Source: Amorphophallus konjac
Lineage: Eukaryota > Streptophyta > Magnoliopsida > Alismatales > Araceae
DNA: 64,000 bases
Assembly: GCA_022559845.1 (NCBI GenBank)
Contig: CM040118.1
Span: 265,445,519 to 265,509,518, forward strand
Direction of reading: 5' to 3'
Positions 47,201 through 58,267 of the stretch are shown one piece after another; position 1 is the stretch's first letter, and the number at the start of each line of letters is the position of its first letter. The translations under genes and the position numbers were made by a program. A model generated the notes under the pieces. It worked only from the letters and a program-made list of their open reading frames with translations. It searched no databases and had not been told where the DNA came from.

Positions 47201-48252
47201 AAATTTTTTTTAATGGTTGGATATTCTTTTGATTGATGTGTTTATTTGTATATTAATTTCTTTCTCTTTTTTTTATTTTTACAGGAAAATGACAAAAAAA
47301 AAATCAGAAAATTCAAAAGAGTGCTCCAGGTAAGTAGATCCATCTTCTCTCTTGTGATTTGGTTTATTTTCTTTACTTTATGAGCTTTTATATTTAGAAA
47401 AATTTCAAAAAAATTGGCTAGATAGTTTCATTAATAAAAGACAAAAAAAAAAAAATCTTCATTTGAACCTAATAAAAAATTCTCATTCCAAGACTAGCAA
47501 CTACACACATCATGTTTTAGGATCATTCATCATTTAAGTTGCATTAATGTCATGATATATTGTGTTTAGAAAATAATTGTTCAAGCATTTGCATATTAAA
47601 CCCCTTGTTTGATCATTGTTTGTTGCATTCCATTTTTAAATCATTCTAAGGGTAACACCCATAAATAAGATAAGGTGGGGGATTTCATCACCCTCTCCTT
47701 AGCCCAAAAATCACAAAGTCATTCATGTTTGCATTACCTAGGCCCTAATTAAAACTCAGTAAACATTGGCCCTAGGATCACACTTTGATTTCTGTATAAT
47801 TGAAGTTTAACCTCTTATGAAAACCGGTGTCTAAGGCAAGACGGTCAACGGCAAACGCCATAAGCGGGACAGTGGTTTGGCATAATTAGGTCCCTACGAA
47901 AGTAGGGGGAACCTCCCACTTCCCCACCCCTTACCTGGCTGGTGGACATATTGAGGTTAACCTTAAGTTATACTTTAATCACTTTGTGAAACCACATTGG
48001 TAGATTAGGACTCATCTAGGTCATTAAGCTTGTGTGAAAACTTGCTTGTGTTTGCTTAAATACAAAACAAAACAAAAATCATAAAAAGAAAAACATAAAA
48101 ACAAAAGAGTCATTCTCTCTTCTCTTCTCTTCTCTTCTCTTCTCTTCTTTCATCTTGGTTGAGTTAAAAAAAAAAAAATCAAATCAAAAAAAAAAATTTA
48201 AATAAACAAAATTATCATAAAAAGTTTTTTTTTTCTCTTTTTGTCCTAGTTT
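47201..48252 (+). other. Athila leader
   Basis: Untranslated, A/T-rich, with (TCTCT)n at about 48115-48147 and A runs. A consensus splice donor (CCAG|GTAAGT, GT at 47330) and a pyrimidine-rich acceptor (TTTTTGTCCTAG, ending 48249) could remove 920 bases just before the gag ATG. A short upstream ATG at 47289 is not in frame with gag after that splice. Confidence 0.45.
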
Positions 48253-51200
48253 ATGCAAGGTAGGCGATCCCTTCACCCACCTTTATTAGGACCAATAGAC
48301 GAGATTGAGAGGTTAGTGCATTCCACCATTCACCATAAACCTAACCTCATGGCAGACCAAAATCAAAATCAAACCCAACAAGTGGCCCCCAAACAAATGA
48401 AGGATTATTTCATTCCAGATCAATATCAACCTTCATTTTTCACTCAAACACCTCAAAACCAAGCAGCTCACTATGAGATAAAATCCTCCACCATCCAAAT
48501 GTTGCCATCCTTTTACGGCCTTACAAATGAGGATCCCTACCGACATCTGGATGAGTTCCTCCAGATTTGCTCAACTGTTAAAATCTCCAACTTCTCTGAT
48601 GATGCTCTCCGGCTGACTCTCTTCCCCTTCTCCCTCAAGGATAAGGCCAAATACTGGTTAGGAACCTTGGGTAGGTCAATTGACACTTGGGCTGAAATGC
48701 AAAAAGAATTTTTGAAGAAATTCTACCCAATTGGACGAACCAACACAATGAGGAGAGCAATTACTGGATTTACACAAAATTCTGGGGAACAAATCCACGA
48801 GTCATGGGATCGGTTAAAGGATTTAATAAGGAAATGCCCTCACCATGGATTATCACGCTGGCAAATTGTTCAGGCATTTTATGAGGGCTTGACCGACAGT
48901 TACAGGCAAATGGTGGATGCCTCTTGTGGGGGAGCGTTTATGAGTAAGAGTGAGGATGAGGCACATGATCTTTTTGAAATGTTGAGTGAAAACTCAATTA
49001 GTCATGCTTCACTTTCATCCTATGAAAGAGTAATTGGGCCGGCTAAAAAGGGCGGGCTGTATGAAGTAAAGAGCCATGGTGAGCAAGAGAATAGGATGGA
49101 TATGAATGCCTTGACTCAGAAGTTGAGCAAAATGGAATTATTGGCCAAGAAGATAGAAAATGTTGATCTCGTCGCCCAAAAGCTAGATCAATTTCTGTCT
49201 AGGCATGAACCTTCTTCTTCAGTCTCTCAACCTCAACCATCATCACCTCCCAACCATGGTGAAGTTTGTGCTATTTGTTCTAGCTCTGATCATGGTGTCA
49301 CCGATTGCCCCACTGCAGCTCAACTTCCCCCATTCATCCAAGAACAAATATTCGCTGCTCAGGGTGTCTCTAAGCCTCCATATGATCCTTACTCTAACAC
49401 CTACAATCCAGGCTGGAGAAATCACCCAAATTTTTCTTGGAAATCCCAACAAGGCTCATCTTCCAACCAATCAAATCCCGCATTTCAAAAACAACCACTT
49501 CAACCTCACCTACAACAACACCAATCTTCGTTTCAACAAGCTCCATCTCAACATCATGCACCATTCCACCAATATTCTCAACCTCAGTTTCAGCACTCTC
49601 AGGCCCCGTATCAGCAATCTCAATACTCTCAGGGCCAGTTCCATCATTATCCATCCAACAGATCTAATCAAGTCCCCTTCCAACCTCCTCCTCAATTTCT
49701 GCAGTCAAATTTTGATGAAAAGTTTGACCGACTCCAACAACTCATTTATTCGCAACAGCAATCCATAGCTAAGTTGGAAGGTCAAATCGGCCAAATTGCC
49801 GCAGGAAATGTTCGGAGAGAGGTCGGTCAGCTTCCTAGCCAACCTATGGCTAATCCTAGGAACCAACCTCCGGGCTTCCCCCAAAGAGTTCCTATTCTTC
49901 CTACTCAACCTCAACCGCCCCATCCTCCAGGTCCCCAATTTGAGAATGCTAAGGCAATCTCTTCTCTCAGGAGTGGGAAGGTTTTAGACGACCCTTACAA
50001 GGCCGGGGGAATTACCAGTAGTTCGGGTCAAGACACCCAAGAGGAGGGTGATGAGGAAGAGGAGCCCGTAATTGGAAAAGCACCGAAAAATCCGGACAAT
50101 GGAGATAAGAGAATGGATAAAGGAAAGGCAACAATTGATGATGGACCTCAAGAATATGTGCCTAAGGCTCCTTTTCCCGATGCTCTAAAGTCAAAAGCTC
50201 ATAAGAAACCGCCAGCACAACAGGAAGAATTAGTGGAATTATTCAAACAGGTGAATATCAATATTCCACTTTTGGATGCAATCAAGCATGTGCCGGCATA
50301 TGCCAAGTTTTTAAAAGAGCTTTGTACTCCAAGAAGGGAGTCAAAAGTGGCGACCCAAAAGGTCCGTTTATCTGAGGATGTTAGTGCCGTTGTTATGAAC
50401 CATTTGCCAAGAAAGTTAAAGGACCCCGGGGCCCCCTTGATTTCATGTGAGATAGGTGGAGTCACCTTTGATCGGGCATTGCTAGACTTAGGTGCTAGTG
50501 TAAATCTTTTACCCACCTTTATCTATGAGAAGTTTGATCTAGGGGAATTGAAATCCACTTCCATAATCCTTCAATTGGCGGATCGGTCGGTAAAAACTCC
50601 AAGGGGTCTTTTAGAAGATGTTATTGTTAAAGTGCATGAGTGCTATTTCCCGGTGGATTTCCTCATTTTAGATATGGCCTCAACCCATGATTTAAAACAC
50701 ACACCCATCATTTTGGGTCGTCCATTTTTAGCTACGGCTAAAGCCAATATCAATTGTGCCACGGGAATGATGGATATCTCATTTGGAGGTGAGAAGGTTG
50801 CTTTAAATGTGTTTAAGGCGTCCCAATACCCGGACAATGAAGAGGAGTGTAATATCATCGATATCTGTGAGGAGGTGATGGATGAAAGTCCGGATGACAT
50901 CGAGGATACCCTAGAGGAGGGAAACATGCTTCAGGATTCGTCTCTCTCTTTCTCACCCTGGTCTAGGGTAGAATCACTCCCTCCATTACAATCCAAACCT
51001 GCACTTCCATCTTTGGACCAGCCGCCTACTCTTGAGTTGAAACCTCTGCCGGATTCTCTCAAATATGCTTACTTGGGTCCTGACCAAACTCTGCCCGTTA
51101 TTATTGCTTCTCATCTTACTTCGGCTCAGGAATATCAACTCTTAGATGTTCTTAAGGAGCATAGGGGGGCAATGGGATGGTCGGTGACCGATCTCAAGGG

Positions 51201-53916
51201 CATCAGTCCGGATGTTTGTATGCACCACATTTACATGGAGGACAATGCCAAGCCGAGCAGGGAGATGCAACGCCGGCTAAACCCGAACATGAAAGAGGTG
51301 GTTAAGCAAGAAGTGGTGAAGTGGTTGGATGCCGGGATTATATATCCCATCTCTGATAGCAAATGGGTCAGCCCCACACAAGTCGTTCCAAAGAAATCTG
51401 GGCTGACCGTGATTCAAAATGAGAGAGGAGAAGAAGTGCCAATGAGAATACAAACGGGATGGAGAGTCTGTATTGATTACAGAAAATTAAATTCTATGAC
51501 AAAGAAGGATCATTTCCCTCTCCCGTTTATAGATCAGATTTTGGAGAAGTTGGCTGGGCAAAGATATTTCTGCTTTTTGGATGGATACTCCGGGTATAAT
51601 CAAGTTGCGGTCTACCCGGAAGATCAAGAGAAGACAACGTTCACGTGTCCTTATGGCACGTTTGCTTTCAGGAGAATGCCATTCGGGCTTTGCAATGCCC
51701 CTGCCACCTTTCAGCGGTGCATGATGGCCATATTCTCTGAAATGGTGGGAGAATTTTTGGAGATTTTCATGGATGACTTCTCCGTTTTTGGAGACTCATT
51801 TGATAATTGCTTGGAGAATTTAAAGAAGGTGCTGGCTCGGTGTATTGAATCCAACCTGGTGTTGAGTTGGGAAAAGAGTCATTTTATGGTACGAGAGGGC
51901 ATTGTGTTAGGCCATGTAATTTCTGAAAGGGGGATGGAGGTAGACAAGGCTAAGGTCGACCTAATTTCCAATCTTCCTCCTCCTTCATCTGTCAAACAAA
52001 TCCGCTCTTTTCTTGGCCACGCGGGTTTTTATAGAAGGTTCATTCAGAACTTCTCTACCATCACTCGTCCTCTCACTAAGCTCTTAACCAAGGACACTCC
52101 ATTTCACTTGGATGAGTCGTGTCTTGAGGCTTTCCATTCCTTAAAGGCAGCCTTGACCCAAGCTCCAATTCTTCAAACACCAGATTGGTCACTACCTTTT
52201 GAAATTATGTGCGATGCCTCGGACTATGCTATTGGAGCTGTCTTGGGGCAAAGGATTGACAAGAAACCTGTGGTGATTTATTATGCGAGTCGCACTCTCG
52301 CAGATGCTCAAATGAATTATACCACCACCGAGAAAGAGCTTTTGGCCGTTGTTTTTGCCCTGGAGAAATTCCGATCATATCTTTTGGGGGCCAAAGTCAT
52401 TGTCTATTCTGATCACGCCGCTTTACGGTACCTGCTTACCAAGAAAGAGGCTAAACCTCGTCTGATTAGATGGATTTTGTTGCTCCAAGAATTTGATTTG
52501 GAAATTAGAGACAAGAAAGTGTTAGAAAATGTGGTGGCTGATCACTTGTCCCGAATAGTGATTCCTGAGAGTGCTCCAATGTCTGATTCCTTTCCTGACG
52601 AGCAATTATTGTCTATCACCTCAACCCCTTGGTATGCTCATATTGTCAATTTCTTGGCAATAGGCCAACTACCGGGTGGGTGGACTAAGCAGGAAAAGGA
52701 TCATTTCTTTGCAAAGGTCAAACACTATTTTTGGGAGGACCCGGAACTCTTTCACATGGGTCCGGATCACATCATTCGGCGATGTGTCCCCGAAGAGGAA
52801 CAACAATCAGTATTGAATTTTTGTCACAATCTAGCTTGTGGGGGACACTTCTCGGGGAAGAAAACTGCGGCTAAAGTTTTGCAGAGTGGATTCTATTGGC
52901 CCACCTTATTCAAGGATGCATATGAATTCTCCAAAACATGTTTAAGGTGTCAAGCCGTGGGCAATATGCCTAAGAGAGATATGATGCCGCTAAATCCAAT
53001 TCTAGTGGTTGAAATTTTTGATGTTTGGGGAATAGATTTCATGGGACCGTTTCCATCATCTTTTGGAAATGAATACATTTTGGTGGCGGTCGATTATGTG
53101 TCAAAATGGATCGAAGCTATAGCCACTCGGACCAATGATCACAAGGTGGTCCTGAAATTTATTCGCAAGAACATTCTCTCTAGGTTTGGTTGTCCGAAGG
53201 CTGTCATTAGTGATGGGGGATCGCATTTCACTCACTCCCGATTCCAATCTTTGCTCAAGAAATATGGGATCACCCACAAAATCGCTACCCCCTATCATCC
53301 CCAAACCAGTGGCCAGGTGGAGGTTTCCAATAGGGAGATTAAAAACATTCTGCATAAGACAGTTAGGCCAGATAGGAAAGACTGGTCTGATAGACTAGAT
53401 GATGCACTTTGGGCCTACAGAACTGCATTCAAAACTCCCATTGGAATGTCTCCATTTCGCCTTCTCTTTGGAAAAGCCTGCCACTTACCTGTTGAACTTG
53501 AACATAGAGCTTATTGGGCAATTAAGCAAGTCAATTTTGACTTAACTCAAGCTGGAGCTCAAAGAGCCCTACAACTTAATGAACTGGAGGAACTGCGTAA
53601 TGAGGCCTACGCAAATTCCAAGATTTACAAAGCCAAAACTAAAGCTTTCCATGATAAGCATATTCATAGAAAAACTTTCCATGCAAATCAAAGAGTTTGG
53701 CTTTTTAACTCACGGTTACGTTTGTTCCCGGGTAAGTTGAAATCCAGATGGGATGGCCCATTCACTGTCATTAAGACCTTTGACCATGGCGCTGTCCAAA
53801 TTCTAAATCCAGAAAATGGCCATCTTTTTACTGTTAATGGCCAACGGTTAAAACCCTACTTGGAGAATGAACTGTTATCACCAAAAGAATCCATCACCTT
53901 ACATGATCAGGTATGA
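48253..53916 (+). CDS. Athila Gag-Pol polyprotein
   Basis: 1,887 codons without a stop. Gag capsid region at residues about 83-215 ([20 protein letters not shown]), Gln/Pro-rich stretch about 380-500, and a knuckle [14 protein letters not shown] near 340. Protease with DLGAS near 745. RT from about 1072 ([10 protein letters not shown]) with FMDD near 1172-1175. RNase H with CDAS near 1320 and ADHLSR near 1430. Integrase zinc finger about 1525-1568, then D near 1595, D near 1653 and E near 1689, and a GPF module near 1835; no chromodomain. Translation may start at MADQNQ (48349) instead of 48253. All catalytic residues I checked are present, so it could be autonomous. Confidence 0.95.
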   Translation: MQGRRSLHPPLLGPIDEIERLVHSTIHHKPNLMADQNQNQTQQVAPKQMKDYFIPDQYQPSFFTQTPQNQAAHYEIKSSTIQMLPSFYGLTNEDPYRHLDEFLQICSTVKISNFSDDALRLTLFPFSLKDKAKYWLGTLGRSIDTWAEMQKEFLKKFYPIGRTNTMRRAITGFTQNSGEQIHESWDRLKDLIRKCPHHGLSRWQIVQAFYEGLTDSYRQMVDASCGGAFMSKSEDEAHDLFEMLSENSISHASLSSYERVIGPAKKGGLYEVKSHGEQENRMDMNALTQKLSKMELLAKKIENVDLVAQKLDQFLSRHEPSSSVSQPQPSSPPNHGEVCAICSSSDHGVTDCPTAAQLPPFIQEQIFAAQGVSKPPYDPYSNTYNPGWRNHPNFSWKSQQGSSSNQSNPAFQKQPLQPHLQQHQSSFQQAPSQHHAPFHQYSQPQFQHSQAPYQQSQYSQGQFHHYPSNRSNQVPFQPPPQFLQSNFDEKFDRLQQLIYSQQQSIAKLEGQIGQIAAGNVRREVGQLPSQPMANPRNQPPGFPQRVPILPTQPQPPHPPGPQFENAKAISSLRSGKVLDDPYKAGGITSSSGQDTQEEGDEEEEPVIGKAPKNPDNGDKRMDKGKATIDDGPQEYVPKAPFPDALKSKAHKKPPAQQEELVELFKQVNINIPLLDAIKHVPAYAKFLKELCTPRRESKVATQKVRLSEDVSAVVMNHLPRKLKDPGAPLISCEIGGVTFDRALLDLGASVNLLPTFIYEKFDLGELKSTSIILQLADRSVKTPRGLLEDVIVKVHECYFPVDFLILDMASTHDLKHTPIILGRPFLATAKANINCATGMMDISFGGEKVALNVFKASQYPDNEEECNIIDICEEVMDESPDDIEDTLEEGNMLQDSSLSFSPWSRVESLPPLQSKPALPSLDQPPTLELKPLPDSLKYAYLGPDQTLPVIIASHLTSAQEYQLLDVLKEHRGAMGWSVTDLKGISPDVCMHHIYMEDNAKPSREMQRRLNPNMKEVVKQEVVKWLDAGIIYPISDSKWVSPTQVVPKKSGLTVIQNERGEEVPMRIQTGWRVCIDYRKLNSMTKKDHFPLPFIDQILEKLAGQRYFCFLDGYSGYNQVAVYPEDQEKTTFTCPYGTFAFRRMPFGLCNAPATFQRCMMAIFSEMVGEFLEIFMDDFSVFGDSFDNCLENLKKVLARCIESNLVLSWEKSHFMVREGIVLGHVISERGMEVDKAKVDLISNLPPPSSVKQIRSFLGHAGFYRRFIQNFSTITRPLTKLLTKDTPFHLDESCLEAFHSLKAALTQAPILQTPDWSLPFEIMCDASDYAIGAVLGQRIDKKPVVIYYASRTLADAQMNYTTTEKELLAVVFALEKFRSYLLGAKVIVYSDHAALRYLLTKKEAKPRLIRWILLLQEFDLEIRDKKVLENVVADHLSRIVIPESAPMSDSFPDEQLLSITSTPWYAHIVNFLAIGQLPGGWTKQEKDHFFAKVKHYFWEDPELFHMGPDHIIRRCVPEEEQQSVLNFCHNLACGGHFSGKKTAAKVLQSGFYWPTLFKDAYEFSKTCLRCQAVGNMPKRDMMPLNPILVVEIFDVWGIDFMGPFPSSFGNEYILVAVDYVSKWIEAIATRTNDHKVVLKFIRKNILSRFGCPKAVISDGGSHFTHSRFQSLLKKYGITHKIATPYHPQTSGQVEVSNREIKNILHKTVRPDRKDWSDRLDDALWAYRTAFKTPIGMSPFRLLFGKACHLPVELEHRAYWAIKQVNFDLTQAGAQRALQLNELEELRNEAYANSKIYKAKTKAFHDKHIHRKTFHANQRVWLFNSRLRLFPGKLKSRWDGPFTVIKTFDHGAVQILNPENGHLFTVNGQRLKPYLENELLSPKESITLHDQV

Positions 53917-54584
53917 TTTCCATTTGAACTTTCATGCGTCTGGCTGAAGACGGTAAACTTAGCGCTTTTGGGAGGCAACCCACGGTTTTTGTGATTTGAT
54001 ATTTTGTGTGTTTGTGTTTCAGTTGCCAGGCCACACAGCATTGGAGCCGTCGTCACCCCGCCCACCAGGTTGTGTCATTCCATCCCAACCATATTTTATG
54101 TTTACTTGTCCTCTAAGCTTTCTATTGCATATGTCATTGGGGACAATGCCCTTTAAGTTTGGGGGGAGGGAGAAAATTTTTGAAAATTTTTCATGAAAAT
54201 ACCATGAGTTCTTGCTTGCTACCCTGCTTTGTTGTATGAGAATGCTTTGTTGTATGAGAATCTGTCATGTAAATCCCCATTTTGAGTTTCCAGATTCCTG
54301 CTTGAAAAGTCATTCTGAATAGAACGAACTGGGAAAAGGATGATGGATAATTTCTTTCCTCTAGCCATGGAACACTTATTTAAGAGTCTATTTAAAGTTC
54401 AGATGCACTTTAGAACAAAGAAACTCACTTTGCACGCTAATGAAACAAGAATGACAAGTCTTCTGCTATTTTAGGTACTGTCTGATATTCTGCACTTTCT
54501 GAAAAGAGAACTTTTACAAAGCTTTCTGCCATAAGAATTATTCATGAAAAAATAAACACCATGAAAAATGCTCCGATTCTGAGT

Positions 54585-54697
54585 AACCGGGCCTACTTCA
54601 CCTAAGACGTGTTGAGGTTCGCGTAAAAAGGAAACGGGAACTCTAATCTGTGGAACCGGGCCTACTTCACCTAAGACGTGTTGAGGTTCGTGTAAAA
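54585..54697. repeat. Duplicated block, 69-bp period
   Basis: 'aaccgggcctacttcaccta' followed by 'agacgtgttgaggttcg' occurs at 54585 and 54654. Confidence 0.85.
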
Positions 54698-55104
54698 TAG
54701 TGACGGGTAGTGCAGCATCATGTGTACAAAAACAAAAAAAAAAATAATAGAAAAAAAAATAAAAATAAAAAGAAGGCAGACAATAAGCTAGTGTGCTAAA
54801 CGCTCTAAGTAAGAGTGCAGAATTGAAAGACATTTATTCAGAATAGCAAATGAGGGATGCAATTATCTTCACTGTGGAGTTAGCATTACACATGCACAAG
54901 TGCTACTGAATTTTGATTAGATTCTTGATCATGTACCTGCATTTTTGACATAAGGCTAGTCAATGATAATTAGTCCAGAATCCTGCTCCTTAGTTAACTC
55001 TATGAAAGATGATTGAAAATGAAGTCTGGATAATTTAAACCTCTTGATAGTCCTAAATTTTTATGTGCTCTTAAATTGCATTGCTAAGGGACTAGCAATG
55101 AGTA

Positions 55105-55116
55105 AGTTGGGGGGTG
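55105..55116 (+). other. Athila polypurine tract
   Basis: AGTTGGGGGGTG just before the LTR start, the plus-strand primer site. Confidence 0.7.
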
Positions 55117-56928
55117 TGATAACTGCATATTTTTACCTATTAAAAAGCCATTATAAACATTTCTTTTGAGCTTTAATGATAATAAATATGCATGTATCAC
55201 ATCTATTTTGAAGTTCGAATCAACTCCCTAATTTGTGAAATTAAATAAATATTTACGATAATTTTTATGTATTTTTACAAGTCCTCGATGAGAGAAGGAG
55301 AATAAGAAACCAAATAAAAAAAAAAGGAAAAGAAAATAATAAAAATAACAAAAAAATAATTGATGAGTCAAATGTTCACTTTAAATAAATAAAATAAAAA
55401 GAAAAAAATCATAATTTTCTAACATGTTTTAACATTTATAACATATTTATAAGATTTATTAAGCTATATATATGTTATATATATATATTATATTAATATG
55501 TGTGTGTGTGTTTTGTGCGCAGGAAGCAGGTGAAGAAGTGGGGGCGGGATTCGATCCCGCCCCCTCCTCAAATCGCGCCCCCCTCCTCTGTTCGCACGGA
55601 CCAGGAAGAAGAAGAGAAGGGGCGGGCGCACAGCGCCGCCCCCCTCTCCCCTCCTCACATCCGCGGGCGCACCGCGCCGCCGCCGCCCCCCCTCTGTCTG
55701 CTAGCGGTGGGCGCACCGCGCCGCCGCGCGGCCCTCTCTCCATCCGGCGCATCGCGCCCTCCGAACCCATGTCGGCAGAATCAACAAAATGAGCCACCAA
55801 AGAAGGAAGAAAGAAGAAGCAAATGGCAAGAAAAAAATTATAAAAAATTAGGAATGTGCTTACCACATGTTAATAAAGGAAGTATAGTCAAATTTGTGCA
55901 TTGAAGGGGTGTACAAGGGTGTTCTATAATCCTATAAATAGACCCCTATATACAAGGATTAAAGGAGGAAGGGTGGAAAGGATAGCATTTTGTTTAGAAA
56001 GCCATTTGTTTTGAGTTTTGAGTTGTGAGCTTTGATTGTTTTGAGAGTTTAGCCACTTTGTAATGAGTGATTTGAGAGATTTTAATACAATATTAGTTGT
56101 TTTCTTGTGTTAATTATATTTTGTTCTTGGTGTTCTTATGCATGTTCTTACTGTTCTTCGCCCTTTTTCATGTTGTTATGATCCCCGTTTGTAATTTCTT
56201 TCTTCATCAAAGTTGTTCCTGTTTACATTCCCCACACTTTTTATGTTCACCACTTTTTCTGATTCTATCTCGTTCTTAATCTATAGCCTAATCTTCTTAA
56301 TTCTGTTTAGAGTAATTACTGTTCATCCGTGGTGATACCCTGTACCATTTCATCATTTTGAAGCCTTTACAATCCTCAAATAACTCTGAGTTCTTCATGA
56401 AAGTTGTTCTCAACTTGTAGATCTAAGTTTTCTTCTTCTTGCCCGTTGTCCAATTCTTCTTTGTTTGAGCTCTAGAATTAATTTTCTAAGCTGCTGTTTT
56501 TCTGTCAGGTACTATTCATCCGACCCCTGTTTTTAAAGCTTTTCACCTTCTTCCTTTCATCTTTTGATTTTGAGTTCTTCATCAATCTTCTTCCTCTCGT
56601 TTTTCTCTACAACTTTGCTGTTTTCCATTTCGTCTAAATCCTTCTAATTTTAAAGATAGGTTGTCTCCAAACTTGCTGTTATTCAGAGTCAACATTCCAT
56701 GTGTTTCTTAATCATGTGTAATTAGTGTAATTAGCTTAAAACCATGTCAAATTATACTTTTTCAAGCAAAAGAAATTGTATCCATACTATTTAAGAAAAC
56801 TTTGTTCCCTGTGGATCGACCCGTCTTCACCACTTTACTCGAATTTAAATCTTTTTAAGTGCGTGATTTCGGTATAATATAACGTTGATAAGCGGGCGTA
56901 TTAACGACGCGCTTTCACCGCTACATCA
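55117..56928 (+). repeat. Athila 3' LTR
   Basis: Same length as the 5' LTR and identical wherever compared, including the GC-rich block. Confidence 0.95.
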
Positions 56929-58267
56929 GTACCTTGGAAAAAAAGAGATGAGGACACTCGCCAAACCAAGACAGCGCTGGTGTAGGGTGAAGACGGTCTT
57001 CTGATGACCGCTGAATGGTGAAAACGGCCGGACGATAGATCGCTACCAACACTGAAGCAGAACGCGGGAAGAAGGCCTGGGTGTAGAACCTGGACGGTCT
57101 TCAATCGGCCGTAAACAGAGGAAAGACGGTCTGAGAGAGACCGCTATCTCTAGTAGACGGCCAGAGGCATACAGCAAAAGCTTCCAGAACTCGAGCCAGG
57201 GAACTCGATCCTCCACCCCTTCCGGTCGGCCAGGAGGTATGGGCCTCGTACTAAGATACCTGTTGACCTGCGAGATAACACAAATAACAATAGAAGATGA
57301 CCCAATTAGTTTATGGAAGTGTAATATCTATAAACGGGAATGGTGAATAGAACGCATAATTAAAAGGGGAAATACCTGGGGGTTTGGGGTTTTTAACCCC
57401 TATAGGGTGTGGAAAACAATAGGAGGGTGTGAATATGCTAGAATGCCAGTGAAAAACGTGAAGAAAAACGAAGGAGAGTGGTGATGAAATGACTAAAAAT
57501 GTGATCGAAAAGTGACTTAAACTATGACCCAAAAATGTGACAAAAGCAACCACTCCCTGGACTGAAGGCTTAGAGGACGTAGAAAGTCTTTCTCCCTGAA
57601 TGGGTTTCGCTCTGGAAAGCGACAGCACTTCGACGCGAACTCTGAAATCTCCCTTAAAAGGGGAACATTAGATCCCAGAGCACCTGAATAACCAGCCAGT
57701 TCTCGAGATTATATAGCATAGATACCATATAGTAATGCATTAAAGGGATAAGGGATGCAGGATACTTATCTGACTTACCTGCCGGATTGAAGCATGGCAT
57801 GTAGCGTGGCAGGACAAAACATCATCATAGATTGTGCAATTGAACATTAGTCAGATAGCCATAGTATAATCATGCATGAGAATCAATTAATAGAGGGCAT
57901 AAGTGTGAATTAAACATGACAACACAACAAAAATGGGGACTTCAAAATAAAACGGTCTGAGCATGGCCGTCTCAACCTCAAAAAAATGGTCACAGGAAGG
58001 ACCGCACCACAAAACTGAATGGCTACTTGGCTGTCCGCCTGCTCTCACAAAGATGGCCTTGCCATGACCGTTTATAAGATATAAACGGTCGAGCGATAGA
58101 TCGCTTAATGACCTTCGAATTCAAAAAAAAAAACAAAACTGACCCTTCTTCTCCCTCGTCTTCCCCACTTCGCACAAACACCCACGACCGAAAGCCTTCC
58201 ACCTTTCTTCCCCCCATCGAGAGCCTTCCTCCCCTAGCTCACTTCTCCTAGCCCCCCACACGAGACC
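56929..58267 (-). repeat. Minus-strand T-like fragment with GGTC/GACC repeats
   Basis: On the minus strand it shares blocks with element T in the same order: 'aggtaagtcag' and 'gcattactatatggtatct' (18591-18658), 'aggggttaaaaacc' (about 20694), 'atagatattacactt' (about 20757), a 'gccgac(t/c)ggaagg' block (about 20854), and 'ttttccaaggtac' (20931-20943). Between the last two it is about 230 bp longer than T, and the extra DNA holds inverted repeats such as GGTC-N7-GACC near 56994 and 57128. No gene. Confidence 0.6.

Larger units (their letters stand above)
53917..55116 (+). other. Athila 3' untranslated region
   Basis: 1.2 kb without a long frame, although many Athila elements carry an envelope-like ORF here. 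Holds a duplicated block near 54585 and ends in the polypurine tract. Confidence 0.6.
45364..56928 (+). mobile_element. Athila-type Ty3 retrotransposon, intact
   Basis: LTRs 45364-47175 and 55117-56928, both 1,812 bp, begin TGATAACTGCAT and end GCTACATCA. GTACC is duplicated at 45359-45363 and 56929-56933. Every LTR stretch I compared was identical. It has a tRNA-Asp PBS, one intact gag-pol frame of 1,887 codons and a polypurine tract. The RT sequence ([17 protein letters not shown] region, FMDD) is of the Athila lineage. No envelope-like ORF lies between pol and the 3' LTR. Likely a very recent insertion. Confidence 0.95.

Noticed and set aside
53917..55116. Envelope-like gene of Athila
   Set aside because: No frame longer than about 120 codons and no signal or membrane pattern; only duplicated non-coding blocks.
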